This document shows positions 41,799 through 50,803 of a stretch of 64,000 nucleotides of DNA, piece after piece. How positions within the stretch are numbered: position 1 is the stretch's first letter; each line of letters begins with the position of its first letter. The stretch lies in assembly GCA_035492455.1 (NCBI GenBank), contig DATJJE010000079.1, forward strand, positions 1 to 64,000, given 5' to 3'. Source of the DNA: Gp6-AA40 sp035492455. GTDB lineage: Bacteria > Acidobacteriota > Vicinamibacteria > Vicinamibacterales > UBA2999. Under the pieces are notes generated by a model. The model saw only the letters and a list, made by a program, of their open reading frames with translations, was not told where the DNA came from and did no database searches. The position numbers and the translations under genes are program-made.

Positions 41799-44126
41799 AT
41801 GAAACTGCGAACCCACGCGACGCGTTGTGCGCTTGCCCTACTCGGCGCGCTGATTATTGCGAAGCCTGCGATGGCACAGAGCGGCTACGAAAATGGCTGC
41901 ACCGCGACGCCAACACACCCGCTCGCCTACCAGCAAAACTGGAAGGCGGGCGTAGCCCCGAATGCGATGCCGAACACTGGCCAAAGCAGCCTGTATTACC
42001 AGAACACAGCGTGGGCTGGAACTAATCCCGTCGATCCGATGTACCGGGAACTGGCGGCGACTGAATCCGTCACGGTAACTACCGGAAGCGGTCCGAATGG
42101 TGAGAACGTGGTCGACTTCAATCCCGCGGGTACGACCTACGGCGAAGACTACCAAACGGCAGGCGTCGTGTTTGGAGGGTTCGGACCGTTTCCCGATCCC
42201 TCTGGCGGTCCGAGTTGGTGGGACGCAACAGAAGGCTGCGTGAGCGTCAAGTACAAGTGGACAACGGCGGCGTGGAATCAGATGTTCTACAGCCCACTAT
42301 TGGTTCTGAGCCGGAGCCTTTACTGGAAAGATGGCGGCCTCTCACTTGGAGCGAACGTCTACTGGCAGTCGGGAGGCGGCGACCATGGCACATTCGATCT
42401 TCAGTATCCCGTGTATGACGCCAACTCGGCGTCCGGGGTGCGTTGGGTCGGTGTCGACAGCTACCCATTCACACGCGCTGCAACGGAAAACCAATGGCAA
42501 CAATTCGCCATGACGTGGAGAAATGGATCGACTGATGACGCCGTGAGCACCGTCGCCTCAGATGGCTGGCTTCATGTCTACTGGAATGGAACGCTTATTT
42601 ATGATCTCAACAACATTCCATTGCTCATGAACGAAGACACGGCGTCCGCTCCGGAAGGGAAACCCAACCGACTCCGTACCCTTTGGCTCGGATACTACGG
42701 TCTATTCGGTCCGGCGACGAACATCGTGTTGACCGATCCCTCGGACTCGTGGAGCAGCATCCGAAAGGTGCCGTATTTTGGCTATTACGACATCGAGGTC
42801 GGCGAATGGGGTTTCAACTACATCAACGAGGTCAGTGGGTCCGCGAACCTCGCCGTTATGAGTCCAGATACCACGGTGTACAACACGACCATTGGCGATC
42901 AATATGACAGCGCGGGCATGAAACTGATTGCCTATCTAAACATTACCGAACTGCGGTTAAACGACCCGTTCGGTATAAATTCCAATCCGGATAGCTTCCA
43001 GAACTACTTGAACGACGTATACGACGAGCTCAACAACGCGCATATCCTGGATAACGTCATCGCATTTGTGCCTGGCGAAGAATGGAATACCGGTGTCACG
43101 GATGGTTACCCCGCCGGATGGCAAACCTTCAGTGTGCTTAATGAGCAGACAGTTGGGAACCTTTGCGACCCAGAACATCCGGACGGCTCAATGTGTTGGA
43201 GGAAGGCTCGCCGAGATCTAATGGTAAGCAAGCTGGCAAATGTGATCGCTGCGATAAAGACGAAGTTTCCTGGGAAAGCTGTACTAGGTGTCGACACCTT
43301 CTGGGATGACGAGTACAACCCTAACGATGCTAATGCCTACCACCCCGCTCCGCGCAATCTCGACATGCTTGGCCTCGACGCTTATATGGGCGGCCAACAC
43401 GTGGGCTACACAACCGATTGCAACGCCACGATGCAACAGAAGTTCGCTGACGACGTCGTGTCGAAATACAATCTCGCGCTGACCAAGTACTGGCAACCTA
43501 TCTTGATCATCGGCCAGGCCTTCGAGAGCGGCAGCCATCCGTTCGAGCCCGGCAACGGTGACGGTTGGCCCATGCCATCGAATTGTCAATTGAACTGGTG
43601 GTACTCGCTGGCGCAGTCCCATTCACGATTCTTTGGCTTGGCCTGGTTCGCTTACGGTCCTGACGGCAGCCAACCTGCCGCAGTCCCCGACTACGCCAAA
43701 GGAGTGCGCTACTACCCGGATCAGAAAAGCTGGTTACGCGATATGTATCTGCATAATCAGTCCATCCAACAAGGACCCCCGGACATGCTGGCGCCAGGAC
43801 AGTCGCTCGCGCAGAACGAGTTGCTGACGTCGAGCGACGGGCGGTTCCACCTTGCCTATCAGGGTGACGGCAACCTGGTTCTCTACAACTCGTCTTGGGA
43901 GCCGATCTGGTCGAGCGGTACCAACGACAACAATCCGGGTCAAGCGGTGATGCAAGGTGATGGCAACTTCGTCATTTACAACGGCAACGGCGCGCCGGTC
44001 TGGTGGACCGCCACGGAGTACAGTCCGGGTGCGTATCTAGTCGTGCAGTCGGATGGAAACCTGGTGGTGTATACCGCCGGCGCGCCAAATGCGGCGATTT
44101 GGAACAGCGAAACTTGCTGTCAGTGA
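41799..44126 (+). CDS. Secreted glycosidase-like protein with C-terminal B-type lectin domain
   Basis: The 775-residue protein has a signal peptide (to AMAQ) and a concanavalin-like beta-sandwich region (about 25-340). A TIM-barrel-like region follows, with Glu in FVPGEEWN and in IIGQAFESG and the segment LGLDAYMGG, and then a bulb-type lectin domain in the last 115 residues with three QxDGNxVxY motifs (QGDGNLVLY, QGDGNFVIY, QSDGNLVVY). It probably binds mannose-type glycans and may hydrolyse a polysaccharide; the pair of Glu as catalytic residues is inference. Shine-Dalgarno GGAGG lies seven bases before the ATG. GC content is lower than in the flanks, and an AraC-type regulator is upstream. 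Confidence 0.8.
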   Translation: MKLRTHATRCALALLGALIIAKPAMAQSGYENGCTATPTHPLAYQQNWKAGVAPNAMPNTGQSSLYYQNTAWAGTNPVDPMYRELAATESVTVTTGSGPNGENVVDFNPAGTTYGEDYQTAGVVFGGFGPFPDPSGGPSWWDATEGCVSVKYKWTTAAWNQMFYSPLLVLSRSLYWKDGGLSLGANVYWQSGGGDHGTFDLQYPVYDANSASGVRWVGVDSYPFTRAATENQWQQFAMTWRNGSTDDAVSTVASDGWLHVYWNGTLIYDLNNIPLLMNEDTASAPEGKPNRLRTLWLGYYGLFGPATNIVLTDPSDSWSSIRKVPYFGYYDIEVGEWGFNYINEVSGSANLAVMSPDTTVYNTTIGDQYDSAGMKLIAYLNITELRLNDPFGINSNPDSFQNYLNDVYDELNNAHILDNVIAFVPGEEWNTGVTDGYPAGWQTFSVLNEQTVGNLCDPEHPDGSMCWRKARRDLMVSKLANVIAAIKTKFPGKAVLGVDTFWDDEYNPNDANAYHPAPRNLDMLGLDAYMGGQHVGYTTDCNATMQQKFADDVVSKYNLALTKYWQPILIIGQAFESGSHPFEPGNGDGWPMPSNCQLNWWYSLAQSHSRFFGLAWFAYGPDGSQPAAVPDYAKGVRYYPDQKSWLRDMYLHNQSIQQGPPDMLAPGQSLAQNELLTSSDGRFHLAYQGDGNLVLYNSSWEPIWSSGTNDNNPGQAVMQGDGNFVIYNGNGAPVWWTATEYSPGAYLVVQSDGNLVVYTAGAPNAAIWNSETCCQ

Positions 44127-44155
44127 GCTAGACACGCTTCCTTTACCTCTCTAGC

Positions 44156-44184
44156 CGGACTCCCGCAACAACGGCGGGAGTCCG
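44156..44184 (+). terminator. Stem-loop after lectin gene
   Basis: CGGACTCCCGC (44156-44166) pairs perfectly with GCGGGAGTCCG (44174-44184). It lies 30 bases after the stop. There is no T-run, so it may be an RNA-protecting hairpin or a weak terminator; it also marks the right edge of the lower-GC segment. Confidence 0.6.
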
Positions 44185-44251
44185 ACTGCATCCAGGATGG
44201 AATCGCGCGCGCCAGCCGATCCCAAAACGCAATCAGAATAAGCTGTCGGTA

Positions 44252-45970
44252 TTGCCGGTGACTTCCCTCACGCGCTCGCTATGGATCGTCCGGTTGCTGC
44301 TGGTCGGCGTGATCCTTTGGGGGTTACATCTTCCGCTGCACGATTTGCTCAAGTATCCGGATCGCATCTCAGTACTGCCAAACCTGCAGGCGGATGCCGA
44401 CGCCTACGACAGCGCCGCGCGCCGACTCGCGACGACGTGGTCGAGCAACGAACTGCCCGTTCGGCATCCACCGGGATGGATCACGGCGCTCGCTCTTCTC
44501 TATACCGTCACCGGACCTTCTCTTGTCGCCGGCAAGCTGTTGAACTTCGCGGCACTCATTGTGGTGCTGCTCCTGTCGGTGTGGATCGCGCGGCGCGCCT
44601 TTGGCTCCGCTTCCGGATGGGCGGCGGCGGTGCTGGTGGCGATGTCTCCGGGTTTCCGCGGATACGTCGGTGTGCTGCAATACGAGATGTTCACAGCGGC
44701 TCTGCTCTGCGGCACTCTCGCGCTTGCGATCAGAACGACGGAGGCGGCAACCCTGCGTGCGTTGTGGCAGCGCGCGTTGATCACCTCGCTACTCGCAGCA
44801 GTACTCGTCATCACGCGAGAACCATTCGCGGTGGCGGTGATCGCCATCGGCCTATGGGTGACGGTGCGCACGCGCACGATGGCAGGCGCGCGCATGGCGT
44901 TCGCGGCCGGCGCGACGATTGTTGTGCTCGCGGCCGTTCCATCGCTGGCGTGGTCCGCGATTCAGAGCGCGCGCAAAGGCGAGCTGGTGACTATTTCTGA
45001 CCAGGGGCCTATCGTTATCGAGCTTGGGCATAACCCGCTCGCCAATGGCACATTCAACGCGCCCCTCGTAGGTACCGGCGAACCGGCGGGCGTCCGCTTT
45101 GCGCTCGCGTATCCGGGGCGCGAGCTGCAGCTGACTGTCCGCAAGATTCTTTACTTCTGGGGCGTGCTGCGCGATGGCTGGAACGTGCCGCGTCCGGCGG
45201 CGGTGTGGGTATGGCGAGCGACGGCCGGGCTCGTGCCGCTGGCCTGGATTGAACCGTGGGCCCGCGGCGGCGCGCTGCTACTCACGGTGCTGATCGCGCT
45301 CGCGCTCTGGACCCGCACGGAGTGGGAACGCTGGTGGTTGTTTCCCGCGGTGCTGGCGGCGGTGATGGTCATCTACATCATCACGCTGGCGTCGTTCCGT
45401 TTCTCGGTGCCATCCCTGCCTGTCGCCTACATCCTTGCGAGTGGACCAGTAGCCGCGCTCGCGCGGCGCGCGCGGTCCGTCCTAGCAGCGCCGGCGATGG
45501 TGCTATCGCTCGCTGTCCTGTTGACACTAGCCGTTGCGATGCAATTTCAGTCGTGGCCGCTGACGATCTCGCTCGATGCCGCGGATCTCGACGGCGTCGG
45601 TGCCGCCAACGCCATCGATCCCATATCGCAGCGGCCGGTGCGTGTGGCTGATCCCCGTCGAGGCGTCCGAGCTGTGGCGATCTTGGCCGATGAGTATCTA
45701 CCCGCGGGTCACATGAAGGTCACGATCCGCGCACGCAGCATAACACCGGCCGCGTCACTGCAGACGCCGGTTGCGCGCTTCGTCGTCCTTCAGCTCGACG
45801 GCCGCCCGGCATGTATGAGCGACTTCACCACTAGGGAACTGCCGGCGGCATTCGGAGACGTGACGGTACCCTGCGAGCTGACCGCCGACAATCCGGCGAC
45901 CCTGATCATCTATAGTCTTGGCGCCAACGAGATCGCGATCGACCACATCAACCTGAGGTGGATGCGATAA
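44252..45970 (+). CDS. Multi-pass glycosyltransferase-like membrane protein (GT39/PMT type)
   Basis: The 572-residue protein has around ten hydrophobic helices. After the first is the segment LQADADAYDSAARRL, with the acidic residues expected in the first periplasmic loop of polyprenol-phosphate-sugar-dependent transferases, then RHPPGWI. The C-terminal 120 residues form a soluble beta-rich domain. GT39/ArnT-like transfer of a sugar to protein or lipid is likely. Start is uncertain: TTG 44252 or GTG 44258, with no clear Shine-Dalgarno. Confidence 0.75.
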   Translation: MPVTSLTRSLWIVRLLLVGVILWGLHLPLHDLLKYPDRISVLPNLQADADAYDSAARRLATTWSSNELPVRHPPGWITALALLYTVTGPSLVAGKLLNFAALIVVLLLSVWIARRAFGSASGWAAAVLVAMSPGFRGYVGVLQYEMFTAALLCGTLALAIRTTEAATLRALWQRALITSLLAAVLVITREPFAVAVIAIGLWVTVRTRTMAGARMAFAAGATIVVLAAVPSLAWSAIQSARKGELVTISDQGPIVIELGHNPLANGTFNAPLVGTGEPAGVRFALAYPGRELQLTVRKILYFWGVLRDGWNVPRPAAVWVWRATAGLVPLAWIEPWARGGALLLTVLIALALWTRTEWERWWLFPAVLAAVMVIYIITLASFRFSVPSLPVAYILASGPVAALARRARSVLAAPAMVLSLAVLLTLAVAMQFQSWPLTISLDAADLDGVGAANAIDPISQRPVRVADPRRGVRAVAILADEYLPAGHMKVTIRARSITPAASLQTPVARFVVLQLDGRPACMSDFTTRELPAAFGDVTVPCELTADNPATLIIYSLGANEIAIDHINLRWMR

Positions 45971-46003
45971 CGCGCGCCGCCGTCCGGAGTGTTAACGAAG
46001 TCG

Positions 46004-47080
46004 TCAGATGCCCGCCGGGAAGAACACGCGTTGAACGAACCAGTACGTTCCCGCCGCGATGACGACCAGAGAGCCGGCATAGGCGACGCGCATCCCGATG
46101 GCCTCGTTGCGTCTGCGCAGCACCGCGAGCGCCGTCGCCACTAGCAGGACGATGAAGAGCTGACCTATCTCGACGCCGACATTGAACGAGAACAGTGACC
46201 AGCCGAGCGCTTCGCGCGGCAGGCCGAACTCGCGCAGCACGTTGGCGAAGCCGAAGCCGTGCACGAGACCAAAGGTGAGCGCGATGAGCGCGCGAACATC
46301 ACGGCCGCCGCCGCGCACGAGATTGTCCGCGCCGACGAAAACGATGCTCAACGCGATCGCCGGCTCGATGACGGCGGGCGGAGGCGTCACGACGTTCAGC
46401 GCCGCGAGCGAAAGCGTGATGCTGTGGCCGACGGTAAATGCGGTCACGATCTTCAGCAGCGCTTTCCACCCGCCTCCGAGCAGCAACAACCCGATGAGAA
46501 AGAGGATGTGATCGGGGCCGATCAGGATGTGGTGAATTCCCGCCGGAACAAACGTCTTGATGACAGCCAGCGCGCCTTGCGTCGTGCCGGTGTAGTAGGT
46601 GCGATCCGTGTTGTCGGCTGACAGCACGAATTGCTGTCGCAGCGCGCCGTCTTCGTAGACGTTGACAAAGGTCTGATGCAGCCGGTCGTACGGAAACATC
46701 AACGCATGGATGTCGAGTGTTGCGGGTCTCGGCGTATGGATGCGGAAGTGCAACTGGATGGCCTGCCGCTCCGGAATGGTGCCGAGGTCGGTCCAATCGA
46801 TCGTGAGCGGGCCGCTGGCGCGTAACGTCATCCGGGACGCCAACATCGCCGTGAGTCGATCGAAGTTTCCGTACGCCGTCGGGCGATCGAGCAGTTTCTC
46901 CGGCGAGGCGATGCCGAGATCGTGCGCCGCGTCGATGATGTGCACGACGAGCATGCCGTCAATGACGTCGTTGCCGATCTGGAGATCGAGGTAGCTGAAG
47001 GGCGCGGGATGCGCGTCCGCCACCGCCGGCACCAGCAGCATCGTCAGAACGAGCAGCAGCCTTTTCGCCAAGCGCCCCAT
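46004..47080 (-). CDS. HupE/UreJ-family membrane protein
   Basis: From ATG 47080 the 358-residue product starts with a signal peptide (to ADA), followed by a periplasmic domain of about 170 residues (HPAPFSYLDLQIGNDVIDG...) and a C-terminal membrane domain. This carries the HupE/UreJ signature GIHHILIGPDHILFLIGLLLL and TAFTVGHSITLSLA, LIALTFGLVHGFGFA. Members are linked to nickel or other metal uptake, but the long N-terminal form has no proven role. No hydrogenase or urease genes are nearby. The start codon lies 24 bases from the divergent lactate permease gene. Confidence 0.88.
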   Translation of the reverse strand: MGRLAKRLLLVLTMLLVPAVADAHPAPFSYLDLQIGNDVIDGMLVVHIIDAAHDLGIASPEKLLDRPTAYGNFDRLTAMLASRMTLRASGPLTIDWTDLGTIPERQAIQLHFRIHTPRPATLDIHALMFPYDRLHQTFVNVYEDGALRQQFVLSADNTDRTYYTGTTQGALAVIKTFVPAGIHHILIGPDHILFLIGLLLLGGGWKALLKIVTAFTVGHSITLSLAALNVVTPPPAVIEPAIALSIVFVGADNLVRGGGRDVRALIALTFGLVHGFGFANVLREFGLPREALGWSLFSFNVGVEIGQLFIVLLVATALAVLRRRNEAIGMRVAYAGSLVVIAAGTYWFVQRVFFPAGI

Positions 47081-47104
47081 TATCCGATATGATTCCCGGC
47101 TCCA

Positions 47105-48868
47105 ATGTGGCAGCACAACTATGAACCGTTGAGCGGCAGCCTGGGCGCCTCCGCGTTGATCGCGGGGATCCCCATTCTGGTTCTCTTCCTCATGCTTGGC
47201 GTCCTGCGGCGGCCCGCCTGGATGTCGGCCCTCACGGCGCTCGTCTCCGCGTTCGCGGTGGCGCTCGGCGTCTACGGCATGCCGGCGAAGCTCGCGTTGA
47301 TCTCGACGATCTATGGAGCAGCGTTCGGCATCTTCCCGATCGCCTGGATCGTCTTCGCCGCGATCATGCTGTACCGCCTCGCGGTCGACACCGGCAAGTT
47401 CGAGATCATCAAGGACTCGGTTGGCGGCCTGTCGAGGGATCGGCGGCTGCAGGCGATGTTCATCGCCTTCTCGTTCGGTGCTTTCATCGAAGGCGCTGCC
47501 GGTTTCGGCGCGCCGGTAGCAGTATCGGGCGCAATGCTGGCCGGTCTCGGCTTCAATCCGTTTTATGCAGCCGGCATCTGCCTGCTCGCCAACACGGCAC
47601 CCGTAGCGTTCGGATCGATCGGCATTCCCGTGACCACGCTGGCCAACATCACCGGACTTCCGGTATCGGCCCTGAGCGCGATGGTCGGCCGTCTCTGCGC
47701 GATGATCTCCCTCTTCATTCCCGGGTATCTGATCGTCGTGATGGCGGGGTGGAAGCGGGCGGCCGAAGTGCTGCCCGCGATCGTCGCGTGCGGCGTCTCG
47801 TTTGCCGGGATGCAGTTCCTGGTGTCGAACTTCGTCGGACCGGAGCTGACGGATATCGCGAGCTCGCTGACCTGCATTGCCGTGATGGTGCTGGTCATGA
47901 AGCTGTGGACGCCGCGCAACGTCATGTATCTCGAGGGTGAGGAGCCATCGACCGCTGGCTTCTCGCCGGCGCCGACGCCTGTGCCCGCAGCCTCACTCGG
48001 CGGTCATCAGGGACGGCTCCAACCTCAGGCAGCTGTCGCGGTCGGCCCGCGCACACATTCTGGCGCTGAGATTTTCTCCGCCTGGATGCCATATCTTCTC
48101 CTCGTCGCATTCGTGCTGCTGTGGGGCGAGGCGGATGTGAAGCTGGCGCTGAATCGCTGGACGAACAGCCTGCTGTCAACCGCCATTCCGAGGAGCGCGA
48201 CGCTGCTGAACGGGCTTCTCGTCCCCGGACTTCACAACATTGTGCAGCGCGTCCCGCCCGTCGTGGCAACACCGACGCCGTACGCCGCCGTGTTCGAGTT
48301 CAACTGGCTGAGTGCGTCCGGCACGTCCTGCTTCCTCGCAACGATCGTTGCGGCGATGTTTCTCCGCGTCAGTCCGGCGCGGTTCGGCAGGATCTACGCG
48401 GCGACGTTCAGGCAGCTGGCGCTGCCGATGCTCACCATCGCATCGATGCTTGGTCTCGCGTACCTGATGAACTACTCGGGCATGACATCGACGCTCGGCC
48501 TTGCACTCGCGGCGAGCGGCCCCGCGTTCCCGTTCTTCAGCGCGACGCTCGGATGGCTTGGCGTGTTCCTCACCGGCAGCGACACATCAGCAAACGCTCT
48601 GTTCGGCAACCTGCAGGTCGTCACCGCCAACGCGCTGCACCTGAATCCTGTGCTGACCGCTGCGGTGAATTCCGCAGCCGGCGTGATGGGGAAAATGATT
48701 TCCATCCAGAGCATCGCGGTTGCCGTCGCCGCAACCGGCATGACAACAGCGGATGAGGGAAGGCTGTTCCGCTTCACCATCAAGCACAGTGTCCTGCTGA
48801 TGTGTGTGATGGGAGTTCTGTCGATGCTGTTTGCGTACGTGTTCTCGGCGTACGTCCCGTCACCCTAA
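47105..48868 (+). CDS. L-lactate permease (LctP/LldP family)
   Basis: The 587-residue protein has about 14 hydrophobic segments and LctP signatures (PIAWIVFAAIMLYRLAVDTGKFE, FSFGAFIEGAAGFGAPVAVSGAML, NTAPVAFGSIGIPVTTLA, TLGWLGVFLTGSDTSANALFGNLQ). It imports lactate or glycolate with protons. A Pro/Ala-rich cytoplasmic insert lies near residues 280-315. TATGAT (47092-47097) precedes the ATG by 11 bases. No lactate dehydrogenase gene is adjacent; the gene's end runs into a 9-bp tandem repeat. Confidence 0.93.
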   Translation: MWQHNYEPLSGSLGASALIAGIPILVLFLMLGVLRRPAWMSALTALVSAFAVALGVYGMPAKLALISTIYGAAFGIFPIAWIVFAAIMLYRLAVDTGKFEIIKDSVGGLSRDRRLQAMFIAFSFGAFIEGAAGFGAPVAVSGAMLAGLGFNPFYAAGICLLANTAPVAFGSIGIPVTTLANITGLPVSALSAMVGRLCAMISLFIPGYLIVVMAGWKRAAEVLPAIVACGVSFAGMQFLVSNFVGPELTDIASSLTCIAVMVLVMKLWTPRNVMYLEGEEPSTAGFSPAPTPVPAASLGGHQGRLQPQAAVAVGPRTHSGAEIFSAWMPYLLLVAFVLLWGEADVKLALNRWTNSLLSTAIPRSATLLNGLLVPGLHNIVQRVPPVVATPTPYAAVFEFNWLSASGTSCFLATIVAAMFLRVSPARFGRIYAATFRQLALPMLTIASMLGLAYLMNYSGMTSTLGLALAASGPAFPFFSATLGWLGVFLTGSDTSANALFGNLQVVTANALHLNPVLTAAVNSAAGVMGKMISIQSIAVAVAATGMTTADEGRLFRFTIKHSVLLMCVMGVLSMLFAYVFSAYVPSP

Positions 48869-48870
48869 CG

Positions 48871-48912
48871 TTGGGTTCGTTGGGTTCATTGGGTTCATTC
48901 GGTACATTGGGT
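48871..48912. repeat. 9-bp tandem repeat TTGGGTTCA (4.7 copies)
   Basis: TTGGGTTCG, TTGGGTTCA, TTGGGTTCA, TTCGGTACA and TTGGGT follow each other without gaps, starting two bases after the lactate permease stop. On the minus strand they encode the last residues (TQCTE, stop) of the four-helix-bundle gene. Repeats of the complementary type lie on the other side of that gene. Confidence 0.9.
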
Positions 48913-49254
48913 GAGGCGCCCGGCCGCTTTCGAGGAACGTTTCGCCAAGCGCTGAACCGGGACAATTTGTTCCTTGGTGAAATGACTTCGATCGACGCCG
49001 TCATCCAGCGATTCAACCGTTTCCGCCAGTTCACCGTTCGCAAGCCGCAGATAACGCGCGAACTCCGCCGGGTAGTACCGGCCGAATCCCTCAGCCATCA
49101 AACGCGGCGCAGATGATGCCGACTCTGTAAGTTGTTTTCGGAATTCAAAGTCGCGACGGGCCGTTGTCGATCTGATCAGTTGATAGACAAGTAGCTTCAC
49201 TTCGTAGGCACGTTGCCAGCAAATGAGCTCTTTGTGTGAACGCGCGACCGTCAT
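48895..49254 (-). CDS. Four-helix-bundle protein (23S rRNA intervening-sequence family)
   Basis: The 119-residue protein matches the S23/bIVP four-helix-bundle family: SHKELICWQRAYEVKLLVYQL, FRKQLTESASSAPRLMAEGFGR and EFARYLRLANGELAETVESL. Such genes were first seen as insertions in 23S rRNA genes and are related to Avd of diversity-generating retroelements; free-standing copies have no assigned function. Here it is bracketed by 9-bp tandem repeats in inverted orientation, suggesting that gene and repeats move or evolve as a unit. Confidence 0.88.
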   Translation of the reverse strand: MTVARSHKELICWQRAYEVKLLVYQLIRSTTARRDFEFRKQLTESASSAPRLMAEGFGRYYPAEFARYLRLANGELAETVESLDDGVDRSHFTKEQIVPVQRLAKRSSKAAGRLTQCTE

Positions 49255-49298
49255 GCGCAGCCGAGCTGCGCCGTATGTGCCGCGTCCGTCGATCCTGC

Positions 49299-49377
49299 GA
49301 ACCTATTGAACCCACAGAACCTCGGAGAACCGAGGCCTGCGAACGAACCCATTGAACCTTTTGCACCCTTTGAACCC
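49299..49377. repeat. 9-bp tandem repeat (GAACCCATT type)
   Basis: GAACCTATT, GAACCCACA and GAACCTCGG (49299-49325), then an 11-base palindromic interruption, then GAACCCATT, GAACCTTTT, GCACCCTTT and GAACCC (49345-49377). The unit is the reverse complement of the TTGGGTTCA unit at 48871, so the four-helix-bundle gene sits inside an imperfect inverted repeat. Confidence 0.85.
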
Positions 49378-50765
49378 TAAGAGCCTTGCGCTTTCTGCTT
49401 GGCGTCGAGGCTGTACGGATCGTCAGTGTAGGTGACCGACGCATCGGGGTTGACCCAAGCGGTGAAGTAACCGATGTGCACGGGCAGATGTTCCTTCAGC
49501 GGAACCGCCTGCTCGTGACCGGCGTTCATCGCCGCGGCGATCTTCTCGGTGGTCCACTGCGGCTGCCCGCGCAGCACGTACTGCGCGAGCGCAACGGGAT
49601 TTTCGAGACGAATGCAACCGTGGCTCAACGCGCGCGTCTGCTTGTTGAAGAGCGAGTCCTGCGGCGTGTCGTGCATGTAGACGTCGAACGGATTGGGAAA
49701 CTGGAACTTCACGAGGCCAAGCGCGTTCTTCGGCCCCGGCTCCTGACGGAAGTGCAGGCCCGCCACCGAGGACTCGTCGCCCCAGTCGACGCCCTCAGCA
49801 TCGATCACCTGTCCAGATGTCCCCACGACCTGAATGTCCTGACGCTCCAGATACCCGGGATCGTTCACGAGCTTGGGCAGCATCTCCTTGCGGATGATGC
49901 TCTCCGGCACGTTCCAATTCGGGCTGAACACGATCGTCGTCATCTCGTCGTTGAAGAGCGGCGTTGGATGCATCGGATCGCCGACGATGACGCGCATCGC
50001 AAGCACGGGGTTGCTTCCCTCGATGACCTGCATCTGATACGCGGGCACGTTGACGAAGACATAGCGGTCGCCGAGATTCCGGGGCATCCAGCGCCAGCGC
50101 TGCAGGTTCATCCGGATCTGATCCAGATGCCCCGTCGGATTCATCCGTTCGCGCTGCAGCGCCGCCTGCAGCCCTTTGTACTGTGGATGCTGCGGCGCAA
50201 GCTCCCCCAGTACCGGGCGGACGTTTTCGGATGAAACGGCTTTGGTGAGGTTTTCGTCGAGGTCCGTCTGGTTCGGCGCAGCCACCCAGTTGGTGTAGAT
50301 GGCCTTCGGATTCGGCGACCATCCGAGCAGATCCGCCGCGTAGCGCAGATACGCGTACGTCAGTCGCGCATCCAGCTCCGGCCCCTTCGCGACCTCGATG
50401 CGATCCTTGTTCTGTTTCGCCAGCGCAATGGCCTGTTGAAACTTTTCCGTGCCGTAGCGCGCCGGATCGAGCCCGTGATCCTCGGACGCCTTCAACGCAT
50501 CAAGCAGCGTTGCCAGTCTGGTGGTTGGTTGGTCTCCGTCGATCCACGCCGGCACGTTGTTGCGCGAGGCATAGAAATCGCGCTCGGCCTTCCAGAGCGT
50601 TGCGCCGAGCCTGCTGTGCTCGACCCACGCCGGCGTCGAAGCGACCAGTCGCTTAATGGCGGCCGCATGCTGCGAATTGTCGACCTTCGGTCTTGAGGTG
50701 CAACCGGCCGCCAGCACAAGCGTGAGACCGGTGGCGATGATGCGGAGGGAGCCTCGGATGCGCAT
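49377..50765 (-). CDS. L,D-transpeptidase (YcbB-like)
   Basis: From ATG 50765 the 462-residue product has a lipoprotein signal ending LAAGC. A helical/scaffold region follows (FYASRNNVPAWIDGDQPTTRLATLLDAL...) and then a YkuD catalytic domain with FDVYMHDTP and nucleophile Cys in ALSHGCIRLENP. It forms 3-3 cross-links in peptidoglycan or attaches lipoproteins. It is in the minus-strand run after the FRG protein gene, and its stop directly follows the right 9-bp repeats. Confidence 0.92.
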   Translation of the reverse strand: MRIRGSLRIIATGLTLVLAAGCTSRPKVDNSQHAAAIKRLVASTPAWVEHSRLGATLWKAERDFYASRNNVPAWIDGDQPTTRLATLLDALKASEDHGLDPARYGTEKFQQAIALAKQNKDRIEVAKGPELDARLTYAYLRYAADLLGWSPNPKAIYTNWVAAPNQTDLDENLTKAVSSENVRPVLGELAPQHPQYKGLQAALQRERMNPTGHLDQIRMNLQRWRWMPRNLGDRYVFVNVPAYQMQVIEGSNPVLAMRVIVGDPMHPTPLFNDEMTTIVFSPNWNVPESIIRKEMLPKLVNDPGYLERQDIQVVGTSGQVIDAEGVDWGDESSVAGLHFRQEPGPKNALGLVKFQFPNPFDVYMHDTPQDSLFNKQTRALSHGCIRLENPVALAQYVLRGQPQWTTEKIAAAMNAGHEQAVPLKEHLPVHIGYFTAWVNPDASVTYTDDPYSLDAKQKAQGS

Positions 50766-50803
50766 ACACACCCGAGGTTGCAACCGGCAGACCGTTTCCT
50801 GCC

